Positions 15,836-24,833 of a DNA stretch of 64,000 nt are shown here, one piece after another (position 1 is the first letter of the stretch; each line of letters opens with the position of its first letter). A program made the position numbers and the translations under genes. The stretch spans positions 124,001 to 188,000 of the forward strand of contig CAKOSP010000001.1 in NCBI GenBank assembly GCA_934102335.1, given 5' to 3'. The DNA is from an uncultured Bacilli bacterium. GTDB taxonomy: Bacteria; Bacillota_I; Bacilli_A; RF39; UBA660. A model generated the notes under the pieces. That model did no database searches. It was not told where the DNA came from and worked only from the letters and a program-made list of their open reading frames with translations.

Positions 15836-16673
15836 ACCTACTTTAATAGCAATCATAGTACTTTTAGTTATCTTTGTCCCCCTTAGTATTTATACAACTT
15901 ATTTAAAATTATTTAAAGTTGAAGAACTTCCTGATACAAAAACTCAGGAAGTTACTTCATATTTAGATGATATAGAAAAATTTGTTGATATTAAAACTGA
16001 TGGGCAAAGAACCAGTATAGGTACATTTAAGATTGCAAATAAAGATTATACTTTTGTTTTAAAAGATAATACAGTATACTTGCATTCTATAGCAGATAAT
16101 TTAAATATCTTAGATTATCAAGCTATAAAGTTTTATAATAGTTATATTGAAAATAATTTGTTAATTGTTAAAAGAGACAATAAATGGGGAATTATAAATT
16201 TGAATAGTTTACAACCAGTTGTAAAACCCGAATATGATTATTTAGGTTTAATTGATGATGAAAAAGATGGTGTTTTAAATACTAATACTTTTATTGGATT
16301 AAAAAATAACTTTTATAGTTTATATAAATTGGGAGATTCATTCAAAAAGGTTAGTTCTGATTTCAAAGATATTATTTATACATATAATAATAATCAAAAA
16401 GTAATTATTACCATAAATAATGATCGATATAAAGTATACGATTTTAATGGTAATAATCTTTTAGAAAATTATGAGATTACAAATGCTGCTATAACCAATA
16501 ATTATTTAGCTATAATTGATTCTCAAAATAATTTATATTTATTTAATAGAGTACCAGGGTTACCATTTGAAAATTATAGTGTCAAAGACGTATCTAAGCT
16601 AAAGCTTAAAGAAAGTGCTAACGCTTTAGAAATATACCTTAATGATAATCTTTATAAAAATATTGATATTTAA
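15825..16673 (+). CDS. Second membrane-anchored WG-repeat protein
   Basis: A 282-residue protein with a single N-terminal transmembrane helix (about residues 6-24) followed by a beta-rich extracytoplasmic domain containing a clear WG repeat: KWGIINLNSLQPVVKPEYDY. ATG 15825 lies within the last codons of the preceding gene and is preceded by GAGTTGG, so the two are probably translationally coupled and may form a pair in the envelope. The promoter of valS overlaps its 3' end. Nothing identifies a specific role. Confidence 0.5.
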   Translation: MKNKPTLIAIIVLLVIFVPLSIYTTYLKLFKVEELPDTKTQEVTSYLDDIEKFVDIKTDGQRTSIGTFKIANKDYTFVLKDNTVYLHSIADNLNILDYQAIKFYNSYIENNLLIVKRDNKWGIINLNSLQPVVKPEYDYLGLIDDEKDGVLNTNTFIGLKNNFYSLYKLGDSFKKVSSDFKDIIYTYNNNQKVIITINNDRYKVYDFNGNNLLENYEITNAAITNNYLAIIDSQNNLYLFNRVPGLPFENYSVKDVSKLKLKESANALEIYLNDNLYKNIDI

Positions 16674-16691
16674 AATATATTTTGATAAAAT
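16663..16691 (+). promoter_or_regulatory. Promoter of the valS T-box operon
   Basis: TTGATA (16663-16668), 17 nt, TAAAAT (16686-16691). The -35 hexamer lies within the last codons of the preceding gene. Confidence 0.55.
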
Positions 16692-16699
16692 AAATTTGT

Positions 16700-16886
16700 T
16701 ATTAATGAACAGCGATTTAGGGGAGTATAACTTAGATACATAAAGAGAGTTCGTGTTTGGTGGAAACGAATTGTAAAATAGTTAGAAGGTTACTAATGAG
16801 TTCAAACGGGTAATTACGTTATAAATTTAGAGTTAAAAAAAGGTGGTACCACGAGCAATTCGTCCTTCGGATGAGTTGCTTTTTTA
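16700..16886 (+). promoter_or_regulatory. T-box riboswitch (valyl-tRNA sensing)
   Basis: The T-box sequence AGGTGGTACCACG is at 16841-16853. A terminator, AGCAATTCGTCC (16854-16865) pairing with GGATGAGTTGCT (16869-16880) followed by T6, overlaps the antiterminator. In the specifier region a GTT codon (16781-16783) is followed by the usual purine, which fits valine and the downstream valS. Uncharged tRNA-Val would stabilise the antiterminator and switch on valS. Confidence 0.9.
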
Positions 16887-16906
16887 TTTAGGAAAGAGGG
16901 ATTTTT

Positions 16907-19435
16907 ATGTTAGATAAAAAATATGATTTTAACAAATGTGAACAAGGTAAATATGAAAAATGGCTAGAAAAAGATTATTTTAAATGTGATGAAAAATCTG
17001 ATAAAAAACCATTTACAATTGTTTTACCTCCTCCAAATGTTACGGGTGTACTTCATTTAGGACATGCTTGGGATGTTGCTTTACAAGATATTATTATTCG
17101 TTATAAGAAGATGGAGGGCTATGATACTTTATGGCTTCCTGGAATGGATCATGCTGCTATTGCAACTGAGGCAAAAGTAGTTAAAAGATTAAAAGATAAA
17201 GGCATCAACAAGTATGAATACGGAAGAGAAAAGTTTTTAGAGGCATGTTGGGATTGGACTCATGAACATGGAGATATTATAAGAAAACAATGGGCAAAAC
17301 TTGGTATAGCTCTTGATTATTCTAAAGAAAGATTTACTTTAGATGAGGGTTTAAGTAAAGCTGTAAGAAAAGTATTTGTTGATTATTATAACCAAGGTTT
17401 AATATATAGGGGAGAAAAAATAATAAATTGGGATCCTGTTGCTAAAACTGCTTTATCAAACGAAGAAGTTATATATAAAGATGATCCAGGAGCTTTTTAT
17501 CATTTAAAATACGTAATCGAAGGAACAGATAAATATTTAGATATTGCCACTACTAGACCAGAAACACTATTTGGCGATACTGCAGTTGCTGTTAACCCTA
17601 AAGATAAAAGATATCAAGAATATATTGGTAAAAGAGTAATTCTTCCAATAGTAAACAAATTGATTCCAATAATTGCAGATGAACATGCTGATCCAGAGTT
17701 TGGAACTGGTTGTGTTAAGATTACTCCTGCTCATGATCCTAATGACTTTGAAGTAGGACAAAGACATAATTTAGAAAGAATAGTGGTTATGAACCCAGAC
17801 GCAACTATGAATGATGCTACAGGAAAATATAAAGGCTTAACAAGAGAAGAGTGTCGAGAAGCTTTATTAAAAGATTTAAAAGAACAAAATTTACTATTAA
17901 AAATAGAACCAATGGTTCATGCTGTAGGCCATTCTGAAAGAACTGATGCCGTTGTTGAACCATATTTATCAAAGCAATGGTTTGTTAAGATGAGACCTTT
18001 AGCTGACCAAGTTCTAAAAAATCAAAAGTCTAAAGATACTAAAGTTAATTTTGTTCCATCAAGATATGAAAAAACTATGAATCACTGGATGGAAATAACC
18101 TATGATTGGTGTATATCAAGACAATTATGGTGGGGTCACAGAATTCCAGCTTGGTATAAAGATGACGAAGTATATGTTGGTATGGATGCTCCAAAAGGAA
18201 CTGGATGGACACAAGATAGTGACGTATTAGATACTTGGTTCTCATCTGCACTATGGCCATTCGCAACTTTAGGCTGGCCAGATAATACTGAACTTTTAAA
18301 AAAATATTATCCAAATAGTTGTTTAGTAACGGGTTATGATATTATTCCTTTTTGGGTTAACCGAATGGCTTTCCAAGGAGAACAATTGCTTGGAAAAAGG
18401 CCTTTTGATGATTGTTTAATCCATGGGTTAATCCGCGATAAACAAGGAAGAAAATTTTCCAAAAGTTTAGGTAATGGTATAGATCCATTTGATATGATTG
18501 CCAAATATGGTGCTGATTCATTAAGATATTATTTAGCTAGTGATGTAGCACCTGGCACTGATATGAGATTTGATGAAGACAAGATTAAAGCTGCCTGGAA
18601 TTATATCAATAAAATATGGAATGCTTCAAGATTTGTTTTAACAAATATTGAAGATTTAAAAGAAATAAACTTAGAAAAATTAAAACCAGAAGATAAATGG
18701 ATACTAACTAAATTTGAAAAATGTATTCATAGCACAAAAAAGTTTATGGATAAATATGAATTTAATAATGCAGCTCAAGGGATTTATACATTTACATGGA
18801 ATTATTTCTGCGATAATTATATCGAAATGGCTAAATATTCAATCGAAGATTTAACAACTAAATCAGTTCTATGTTATGTACTTAGTGGTATATTAAAATT
18901 ATTACAACCATTTATGCCTTATGTAACTGATGAAATATATTCAAAACTTCCTGTAAAAGAATCAGAAGATATCATGATAGCAAGCTATCCTAAGTATTCT
19001 AAAAAATATGTTTTTGAAACTGAAGAAGACGCAGTTGATGATGCAGTAACATTTATTAAAAATTTTAGAAATATAAAAGCTGAAAATAATATTACTAAAG
19101 ATATGAAAGTGATGTTTGATACAACTGATGATAATAATTTAATAGTAAAAATGCTTAAATTAGATGAAGCTTTGGTAGACAAACCTTTAGGTATGAAAGC
19201 TTATAAAGTTTTTTCCAATAAAGTTAGGGCTACTATCTTCTTTGAACACATAGAAACAGCATCTGACAAATTAGTTAAAGAAACTCAGATAAAAGCCTTA
19301 CAAGCATCTATTGCTAGAAGAGAGGCCCTTCTTTCTAACGAAAATTATGTTAATAAAGCTCCTGCAAATATCGTTGAACTTGATAGAACAAAACTAGAAG
19401 AAGAGAAGAAAAAATTACAAGAACTTTTGAAATAA
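16907..19435 (+). CDS. valS: Valyl-tRNA synthetase
   Basis: An 842-residue class I synthetase charging tRNA-Val with valine. It has HLGH (50-53), the KFSKS loop (516-520), the editing-domain region ETLFGDTAVAVNP, TDAVVEPYLSKQWFV and a C-terminal coiled-coil tRNA arm (ASIARREALL...LEEEKKKLQELLK). It is slightly shorter than typical ValRS (about 880). The start follows GGAAAGAGG, downstream of a T-box of matching specificity. The terminator at 19441 makes it a single-gene operon. Confidence 0.97.
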   Translation: MLDKKYDFNKCEQGKYEKWLEKDYFKCDEKSDKKPFTIVLPPPNVTGVLHLGHAWDVALQDIIIRYKKMEGYDTLWLPGMDHAAIATEAKVVKRLKDKGINKYEYGREKFLEACWDWTHEHGDIIRKQWAKLGIALDYSKERFTLDEGLSKAVRKVFVDYYNQGLIYRGEKIINWDPVAKTALSNEEVIYKDDPGAFYHLKYVIEGTDKYLDIATTRPETLFGDTAVAVNPKDKRYQEYIGKRVILPIVNKLIPIIADEHADPEFGTGCVKITPAHDPNDFEVGQRHNLERIVVMNPDATMNDATGKYKGLTREECREALLKDLKEQNLLLKIEPMVHAVGHSERTDAVVEPYLSKQWFVKMRPLADQVLKNQKSKDTKVNFVPSRYEKTMNHWMEITYDWCISRQLWWGHRIPAWYKDDEVYVGMDAPKGTGWTQDSDVLDTWFSSALWPFATLGWPDNTELLKKYYPNSCLVTGYDIIPFWVNRMAFQGEQLLGKRPFDDCLIHGLIRDKQGRKFSKSLGNGIDPFDMIAKYGADSLRYYLASDVAPGTDMRFDEDKIKAAWNYINKIWNASRFVLTNIEDLKEINLEKLKPEDKWILTKFEKCIHSTKKFMDKYEFNNAAQGIYTFTWNYFCDNYIEMAKYSIEDLTTKSVLCYVLSGILKLLQPFMPYVTDEIYSKLPVKESEDIMIASYPKYSKKYVFETEEDAVDDAVTFIKNFRNIKAENNITKDMKVMFDTTDDNNLIVKMLKLDEALVDKPLGMKAYKVFSNKVRATIFFEHIETASDKLVKETQIKALQASIARREALLSNENYVNKAPANIVELDRTKLEEEKKKLQELLK

Positions 19436-19440
19436 AATTT

Positions 19441-19462
19441 GGACTTATATAGTCCTTTTTTA
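19441..19462 (+). terminator. Terminator of valS
   Basis: GGACT-TATAT-AGTCC (19441-19455) followed by TTTTTTATTTT. Confidence 0.75.
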
Positions 19463-19497
19463 TTTTACATAATTTTTTAAAAATTAGCAGGTATATC

Positions 19498-19526
19498 TTG
19501 ACAAGTGCTAATCATAATATTATAAT
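19498..19526 (+). promoter_or_regulatory. Sigma-A promoter of the hrcA-dnaK-dnaJ operon
   Basis: TTGACA (19498-19503), 17 nt, TATAAT (19521-19526). It lies directly upstream of the CIRCE operator. Confidence 0.8.
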
Positions 19527-19530
19527 GTGA

Positions 19531-19557
19531 ATAGCACTAGAGGAATAGAAGTGCTAA
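19531..19557 (+). promoter_or_regulatory. CIRCE operator (HrcA binding site)
   Basis: ATAGCACTA, a 9-nt spacer, AAGTGCTAA match the CIRCE consensus TTAGCACTC-N9-GAGTGCTAA with small deviations. HrcA, encoded by the first gene, binds here and represses the operon until heat shock. A second, poorer pair of half sites (TTAGCAGGT 19484-19492 and AAGTGCTAA 19503-19511, spacer 10) overlaps the -35 box. Confidence 0.88.
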
Positions 19558-19569
19558 TAGAGGTTTATG

Positions 19570-20571
19570 ATGAATAATAGGCAAGAAAGATTATTAAAAA
19601 CTATTGTTGAATCTTATGTTAAAACCGCCAAACCAGTTGGCTCAAAGTCTTTATGCGATAAGTTTAAATGTTCATCTGCAACGATAAGAAATGAAATGGC
19701 CCACTTAGAGGAATTAGGCTACCTAGAAAAAAATCATATTTCATCTGGAAGAATTCCTTCAGAAAAAGGTTACAAATATTATGCAGAAAATTTAATGGAA
19801 CCAGAAAAACTTACCGGTAAAGAAATGTTGCAATTACAGACAATATTTAAAAATAATTCTATTGAGTTATCTGATGCTATTTCCAAGTGTATGGAAATAA
19901 TTAGTGATTTAACTAATTATGCAAGTGTTGTCTTAGGTAAAAGCAGTATTGATAATTTACTTCAAAAAGTGGATATTATAGTACTAGATGAAAGTAAAAT
20001 AGTAGCATTAGTATGTACAGATAAAGGTATTATAGAAAATAAAAAGTTTACTTTACCAGAAAATACTAATATGCAAGAAGTATTAAAAGCATGCGAAATA
20101 ATTAACAAAATGCTTATAGGTACACCAATTAATGAAGTAAGTCAAAGACTAGAATTTGAAGTAAAACCGATTATTGCTAATAAAATGAATCAATATGAGG
20201 CCGTATATAATATTTTCTACGATGCATTCAACGATTTTATTAATAATAATTCTTCAGTAAAAGTGTCTGGAAGAACTAAGATTTTTTCTCAACCAGAGTA
20301 TGACGATGCAGAAAAAATTAAACAATTGTCAGACAAATTTGATGATTTATCACTTATGAATAGTTTAGATGACTCAGATAGTGATGAAATTGATATATCT
20401 ATTGGAGTTGAAAATAATTTTGATAGAGATATGACAGTTATAAAGAAAAAATATAAGGCTGATGGTGAAGAAGGAACTATTGCAATAATAGGCCCTAAAA
20501 GAATGGATTATGGCAAAATTGTCAGTATGTTAAATTTTGTTCAAAAAGAAATTGATGAAAGGAATGAGTGA
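19570..20571 (+). CDS. hrcA: Heat-inducible transcription repressor HrcA
   Basis: A 333-residue repressor. The winged-helix N-terminus (RQERLLKTIVESYVKTAKPVGSKSL, then CSSATIRNEMAHLEELGYLEKNHISSGRIPSEKGY) is the standard HrcA DNA-binding signature. The C-terminal GAF-like domain ends GTIAIIGPKRMDYGKIVSML. ATG 19570 is preferred over 19567 because AGAGG (19559-19563) is then spaced by 6 nt. It autoregulates through the CIRCE just upstream; GroEL normally promotes its folding. Its stop overlaps the region immediately preceding grpE. Confidence 0.95.
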   Translation: MNNRQERLLKTIVESYVKTAKPVGSKSLCDKFKCSSATIRNEMAHLEELGYLEKNHISSGRIPSEKGYKYYAENLMEPEKLTGKEMLQLQTIFKNNSIELSDAISKCMEIISDLTNYASVVLGKSSIDNLLQKVDIIVLDESKIVALVCTDKGIIENKKFTLPENTNMQEVLKACEIINKMLIGTPINEVSQRLEFEVKPIIANKMNQYEAVYNIFYDAFNDFINNNSSVKVSGRTKIFSQPEYDDAEKIKQLSDKFDDLSLMNSLDDSDSDEIDISIGVENNFDRDMTVIKKKYKADGEEGTIAIIGPKRMDYGKIVSMLNFVQKEIDERNE

Positions 20572-20573
20572 TA

Positions 20574-21143
20574 ATGGAAAATAAAGAAAAGAAAAATACA
20601 AAGCCTAAAAATCATGAACATAAAAAAGAAGTTAAGCAAGAGTGCAAATGTAATGAACATTGCCATTGTGAAAAAGAAACTAAAAAAAATCCTGAAATAG
20701 AAAAATTAAAGCAAGAAAATAATGCTTTGAACGAAAAACTTCTTAGAGTTAGTGCAGAAATGCAAAACATAAAGAGAAGAAACGATGAAGAAAAAGCTAA
20801 ATTAATTAAATACGATGGAGAAGACTTAGCTAAAAAGTTATTACCAATCGTTGATAATTTTGAAAGGGCTGTAATGCTTGATGATGATAATTTAGCTGAT
20901 GATTTATCTAAATTCTTAGAAGGATTTAAAATGATTTATGGTAATCTAGTTAATATTTTGAATGAAAAAAATATTAAAGAAATAGATTGTGTTGGTCAAA
21001 GTTTTGATCCAACAAAAATGGAAGCAGTTTTAACTGACCATATCGAAGGAAAAGAAGCTGGTATAGTTATTGATTGCTTACAAAAAGGCTACACTTATAA
21101 TGACAAAGTTATAAGAGCAGCTATGGTAAAAGTTAGTGAATAA
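20574..21143 (+). CDS. grpE: Nucleotide exchange factor GrpE with a Cys/His-rich tail
   Basis: A 189-residue GrpE that releases ADP from DnaK. The canonical part includes the long coiled coil (EIEKLKQENNALNEKLLRVSAEMQN), the hinge DNFERA and the C-terminal beta-wing (GQSFDPTKMEAVLTD...LQKGYTYNDKVIRAAMVKV). The extreme N-terminus is unusual: residues 14-32 contain H14, H16, C24, C26, H29, C30, H31 and C32, a metal-binding-like cluster (CKCNEHCHC) that most GrpE proteins lack. ATG 20574 starts 2 nt after the hrcA stop. It lies between hrcA and dnaK as in most Bacillota. Confidence 0.95.
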   Translation: MENKEKKNTKPKNHEHKKEVKQECKCNEHCHCEKETKKNPEIEKLKQENNALNEKLLRVSAEMQNIKRRNDEEKAKLIKYDGEDLAKKLLPIVDNFERAVMLDDDNLADDLSKFLEGFKMIYGNLVNILNEKNIKEIDCVGQSFDPTKMEAVLTDHIEGKEAGIVIDCLQKGYTYNDKVIRAAMVKVSE

Positions 21144-21160
21144 GGAAAGGATGATTATAT

Positions 21161-22984
21161 ATGAGTAAAATTATAGGAATTGATTTAGGTACTACAAATT
21201 CATGTGTTGCAGTACTAGAAGGAGGAGATCCTAAAGTTATTACTAATCCAGAGGGTAATAGAACTACCCCTTCAGTAGTGGCTTTTAAAGGTGAAGAAGA
21301 ATTAGTTGGAGAAACTGCAAAAAGACAAGCAGTTACAAATGTAAAAAATACAATTTCTTCAATTAAAAGAAAAATGGGTACAAATGAAAAAGTTGAGGCT
21401 AATGGAAAAGAGTATACACCAGAAGAAATTTCTGCTAAGATACTTGCTAAATTAAAATCTGATGCTGAAGCTTATTTAGGTGAAAAAGTTGATAAAGCAG
21501 TTATCACAGTTCCAGCATACTTTAACGATGCTCAAAGACAAGCAACAAAAAATGCTGGTAAAATTGCTGGTTTAGAAGTTGAAAGAATTATCAATGAACC
21601 AACTGCAGCTGCTTTGGCTTATGGACTAGATAAACAAGATAAATCTCAAACTATTTTAGTATATGATTTAGGTGGAGGAACATTCGATGTATCTATCCTA
21701 GAACTTGGTGATGGTGTATTTGAAGTTAAAGCTACAAGTGGTAATAACCATTTAGGTGGAGATGACTTTGATAAAGTAGTATCAGATTATTTAGTCGAAG
21801 AATTTAAACGTGAACAAGGTGTTGATCTATCTGGTGATTTAATGGCAATGCAAAGAATAAAAGATGCTGCTGAAAAAGCTAAAAAAGACTTATCTGGTAT
21901 GACTACAGCCCAAATTTCATTACCATTCATTACTCAAAAAGACGGTAACCCACTTCATATGGATATGACTTTAACTAAAGCAAAATTCGAAAGTTTATGT
22001 AAAGATTTATTTGATTCAACATTAGAGCCTGTTAAAAAAGCCTTGAAAGACGCTAATATGACAAATAAAGATATTGATAAGGTAATCTTAGTTGGTGGTT
22101 CATCAAGAATACCTTATATTCAAGAATTAGTTAAAAAAGAACTTGGTCAAGAACCTAGTAAGAGTGTAAATCCTGATGAAGTAGTTGCTATGGGTGCTGC
22201 TATTCAAGGTGGTGTATTAACTGGTGAAGTTGATGATATTGTACTACTTGATGTTACTCCACTTTCACTTGGAATTGAAACTCTTGGTAATGTAATGACA
22301 GTTTTAATCCCAAGAAATACTACAATCCCAACTAGTAAATCTCAAGTATTCTCAACTGCTGTAGATAACCAACCTGCAGTTGATGTTCACGTATTACAAG
22401 GTGAAAGACCAATGGCATCAGATAATAAAACTTTAGGAAACTTCCAATTAACAAATATTTTACCTGCAAGACGTGGTGTACCACAAATTGAAGTAAAATT
22501 TGATATAGATGCAAATGGTATTGTGCATGTAACAGCTAAAGATTTAGGTACAAATAAAGAACAATCAATTACAATTTCAAATTCATCTAATTTATCTGAC
22601 GAAGAAATCGACAGAATGATGAAAGAAGCTGAAGCAAATAAAGCTCAAGATGAAAAACGTAAAGCTGAAGTAGAAGTTAAAAATGAAGCTGATTCATTAA
22701 TATTCAATACTGAAAAAGCTCTAGAAGATCTAGGCGATTCAGTTGATTCTAAAGATAAAGAAAATGCAACTAAAGCTATGGATGAATTAAAGAAAGCTTT
22801 AGAGGGTAACGATATTGATGATATCAAGAAAAAATCAGAAGAATTACAAAAAATTACAATGGATTTAGGCACTAAAGTATACGAAAAAGCTGCTAAAGCA
22901 AATGGCGGAACTGAAACTCAAACATCAAGTGAAGAACAAAAAAAAGATGATGGAGTAGAAGAAGCACATTACGAAGAAAAATAA
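21161..22984 (+). CDS. dnaK: Chaperone DnaK (Hsp70)
   Basis: A 607-residue Hsp70. It has the ATPase domain signatures IGIDLGTTNSCVAV, VYDLGGGTFDVSIL and VILVGGSSRIPYIQ, the linker DVTPLSLGIETLG, the substrate-binding domain and a C-terminal lid with acidic tail. It is of the Gram-positive type, with a gap in the N-terminal quadrant. GGAAAGGATG precedes ATG. It works with DnaJ (24834) and GrpE (20574) in the same operon. Confidence 0.98.
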   Translation: MSKIIGIDLGTTNSCVAVLEGGDPKVITNPEGNRTTPSVVAFKGEEELVGETAKRQAVTNVKNTISSIKRKMGTNEKVEANGKEYTPEEISAKILAKLKSDAEAYLGEKVDKAVITVPAYFNDAQRQATKNAGKIAGLEVERIINEPTAAALAYGLDKQDKSQTILVYDLGGGTFDVSILELGDGVFEVKATSGNNHLGGDDFDKVVSDYLVEEFKREQGVDLSGDLMAMQRIKDAAEKAKKDLSGMTTAQISLPFITQKDGNPLHMDMTLTKAKFESLCKDLFDSTLEPVKKALKDANMTNKDIDKVILVGGSSRIPYIQELVKKELGQEPSKSVNPDEVVAMGAAIQGGVLTGEVDDIVLLDVTPLSLGIETLGNVMTVLIPRNTTIPTSKSQVFSTAVDNQPAVDVHVLQGERPMASDNKTLGNFQLTNILPARRGVPQIEVKFDIDANGIVHVTAKDLGTNKEQSITISNSSNLSDEEIDRMMKEAEANKAQDEKRKAEVEVKNEADSLIFNTEKALEDLGDSVDSKDKENATKAMDELKKALEGNDIDDIKKKSEELQKITMDLGTKVYEKAAKANGGTETQTSSEEQKKDDGVEEAHYEEK

Positions 22985-22990
22985 TGAAAT

Positions 22991-23010
22991 GGTTCTAGGA
23001 AACTAGAACC
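22991..23010 (+). terminator. Intercistronic hairpin after dnaK
   Basis: GGTTCTAG-GAAA-CTAGAACC is a perfect 8-bp stem with a GNRA loop, followed by the weak TTCATTTTGATTT. It probably attenuates or stabilises dnaK mRNA so that pepF and dnaJ are made in smaller amounts. Confidence 0.6.
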
Positions 23011-23034
23011 TTCATTTTGATTTATAGGAGATTC

Positions 23035-24825
23035 ATGAAAACCAGAAAAGAGATAGATTTTAAATATAAAATTGACACGAAAGATTTATTTAAATCAGAT
23101 GAGGAATTTAATAAGGAAATTAAAAATGTAAATTCAATTTTAAATGACATTTCAAAACATAAAGATCATATTTTAGATAGTGATGTAAATTTGCTTGAAA
23201 CATTAGATTTAGATGTTTTAATATCTGAAAGAATTGAAAGATTGTATCTTTATGCCCATTTACACAATGATTTTGATTTAGCGGACCAAAATGCTAATGA
23301 ATTAATTGGCAAAGCAATGAAGGTTTATCAAAATTACTCGGCTATTTCTAGCTTTATTGTACCAGAAATAACCGCAGGTGATTATGAAACAATAGAAAAT
23401 TATATTAATAAAAATGCAGATTTAAAAAAATATAAACGTATTTTGAAAGAATTGTTTAGATTAAAAGATCATATCTTAACTAAGGATGAAGAAAAAATTT
23501 TGTCTAAAATATCGGAAAGTTTTTCTTTACCAGAAGAAGTACACACTAAATTGCTTGATTCAGATTTGACATTTGAAAGTATAAAAGATGAAAACGGAAA
23601 AACAGTTAAATTAACAACTAGTAACTATGCAAAATATATTGAATCTTTTGATCGCAGAGTAAGAAAATCAACTTTTAAAAAATTCTATAAAGCATATAAA
23701 TCAGTACTAAATACTACCGCATGTGCTTTAAATTTTGAAGTAAAAAACAATAACACTATGGCAAGCATAAGACATTACGGCTCAGCCTTAGAGGCAGCTT
23801 TAACTGCTAATGATGTTGATAAAAAAGTATATGAAACACTTTTAAAATCTATAGATAATAACATAGATATTATTACAAAACAGTGGGATGTTAGAAAAAA
23901 AGTATTAGGAATAAAAGATTTACATATATATGATACTTATGTAAGTTTAGTAAAAGATTATAATAAAAGTTATACTTTTGAAGATGCTAAAAATTTAACT
24001 TTAAAATCCTTAAGCGTTTTAGGCAAAGAATACATTGAAACAATAAAACAAGCTTTTGATAATAATTGGATTGATGTATATCCTACTAAAAATAAAAGAA
24101 GTGGCGGATACTGCACAGCATGCTACTTAGCTCATCCTTATGTATTTTTAAATTTTGATGGCAGATATGATGAAGTATCAACTGTTGTGCATGAGCTTGG
24201 TCATGCAATGCATTATTTCTATGCGATTAAAAATAATACGTACCAAGACTATGGTTACTCAATCTTTGTTGCTGAAGTAGCAAGCCAAGTTAATGAATTA
24301 TTACTTTCATATTATATGCTAGATAATAGCGAATCAAAAGAAGAAAAGTTGTTTATTTTAGATGAATTGATGAAAAGGTTTAAAGCGAGTGTTGTAAGAC
24401 AAACAATGTTTTCTGAATTTGAATACAAAATACATGAAAAAGAACAAAATGGAGAAGTACTTACAAAAGAATTATTTAACGATTTATATTATGATTTAAA
24501 CAAAAAGTATTACGGAAAAAACGTTATTATTGATGATGAAATTAAATATGAATGGTCTAGAATACCTCATTTTTATTATAATTTTTATGTTTATCAGTAC
24601 TCTACTGGTTATATAGCAGCTTTAAAATTAGCAAGTGATATTTATAATAAAAAAGAAGGTGCTTTAGAAAAATATTTAGAATTCTTAGGTTTAGGATGTA
24701 CAAAAGATCCAGTTACATCTTTAAAAATTGCAGGAGTTGATTTAACTGACGAAAATACATTTAATGAAGCTTTTAAAGAATTTTCTAAAACTATGAATCA
24801 ATTCGAAGAATTAATTAAGGAATAG
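23035..24825 (+). CDS. pepF: M3-family oligoendopeptidase F
   Basis: A 596-residue cytosolic zinc metallopeptidase of the M3 thimet/PepF family. The catalytic motif HELGHAMHYF carries HExxH, with a downstream glutamate in FVAEVASQVNE, and the C-terminal HFYYNFYVYQYSTGYIAA region binds substrate. It cleaves short peptides. The start at 23035 follows ATAGGAG. It lies between dnaK and dnaJ in the CIRCE-controlled operon, so it is probably heat-induced with the chaperones. That would fit clearing of peptides from misfolded proteins, but this is inference. Confidence 0.9.
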   Translation: MKTRKEIDFKYKIDTKDLFKSDEEFNKEIKNVNSILNDISKHKDHILDSDVNLLETLDLDVLISERIERLYLYAHLHNDFDLADQNANELIGKAMKVYQNYSAISSFIVPEITAGDYETIENYINKNADLKKYKRILKELFRLKDHILTKDEEKILSKISESFSLPEEVHTKLLDSDLTFESIKDENGKTVKLTTSNYAKYIESFDRRVRKSTFKKFYKAYKSVLNTTACALNFEVKNNNTMASIRHYGSALEAALTANDVDKKVYETLLKSIDNNIDIITKQWDVRKKVLGIKDLHIYDTYVSLVKDYNKSYTFEDAKNLTLKSLSVLGKEYIETIKQAFDNNWIDVYPTKNKRSGGYCTACYLAHPYVFLNFDGRYDEVSTVVHELGHAMHYFYAIKNNTYQDYGYSIFVAEVASQVNELLLSYYMLDNSESKEEKLFILDELMKRFKASVVRQTMFSEFEYKIHEKEQNGEVLTKELFNDLYYDLNKKYYGKNVIIDDEIKYEWSRIPHFYYNFYVYQYSTGYIAALKLASDIYNKKEGALEKYLEFLGLGCTKDPVTSLKIAGVDLTDENTFNEAFKEFSKTMNQFEELIKE

Positions 24826-24833
24826 TGATTATT

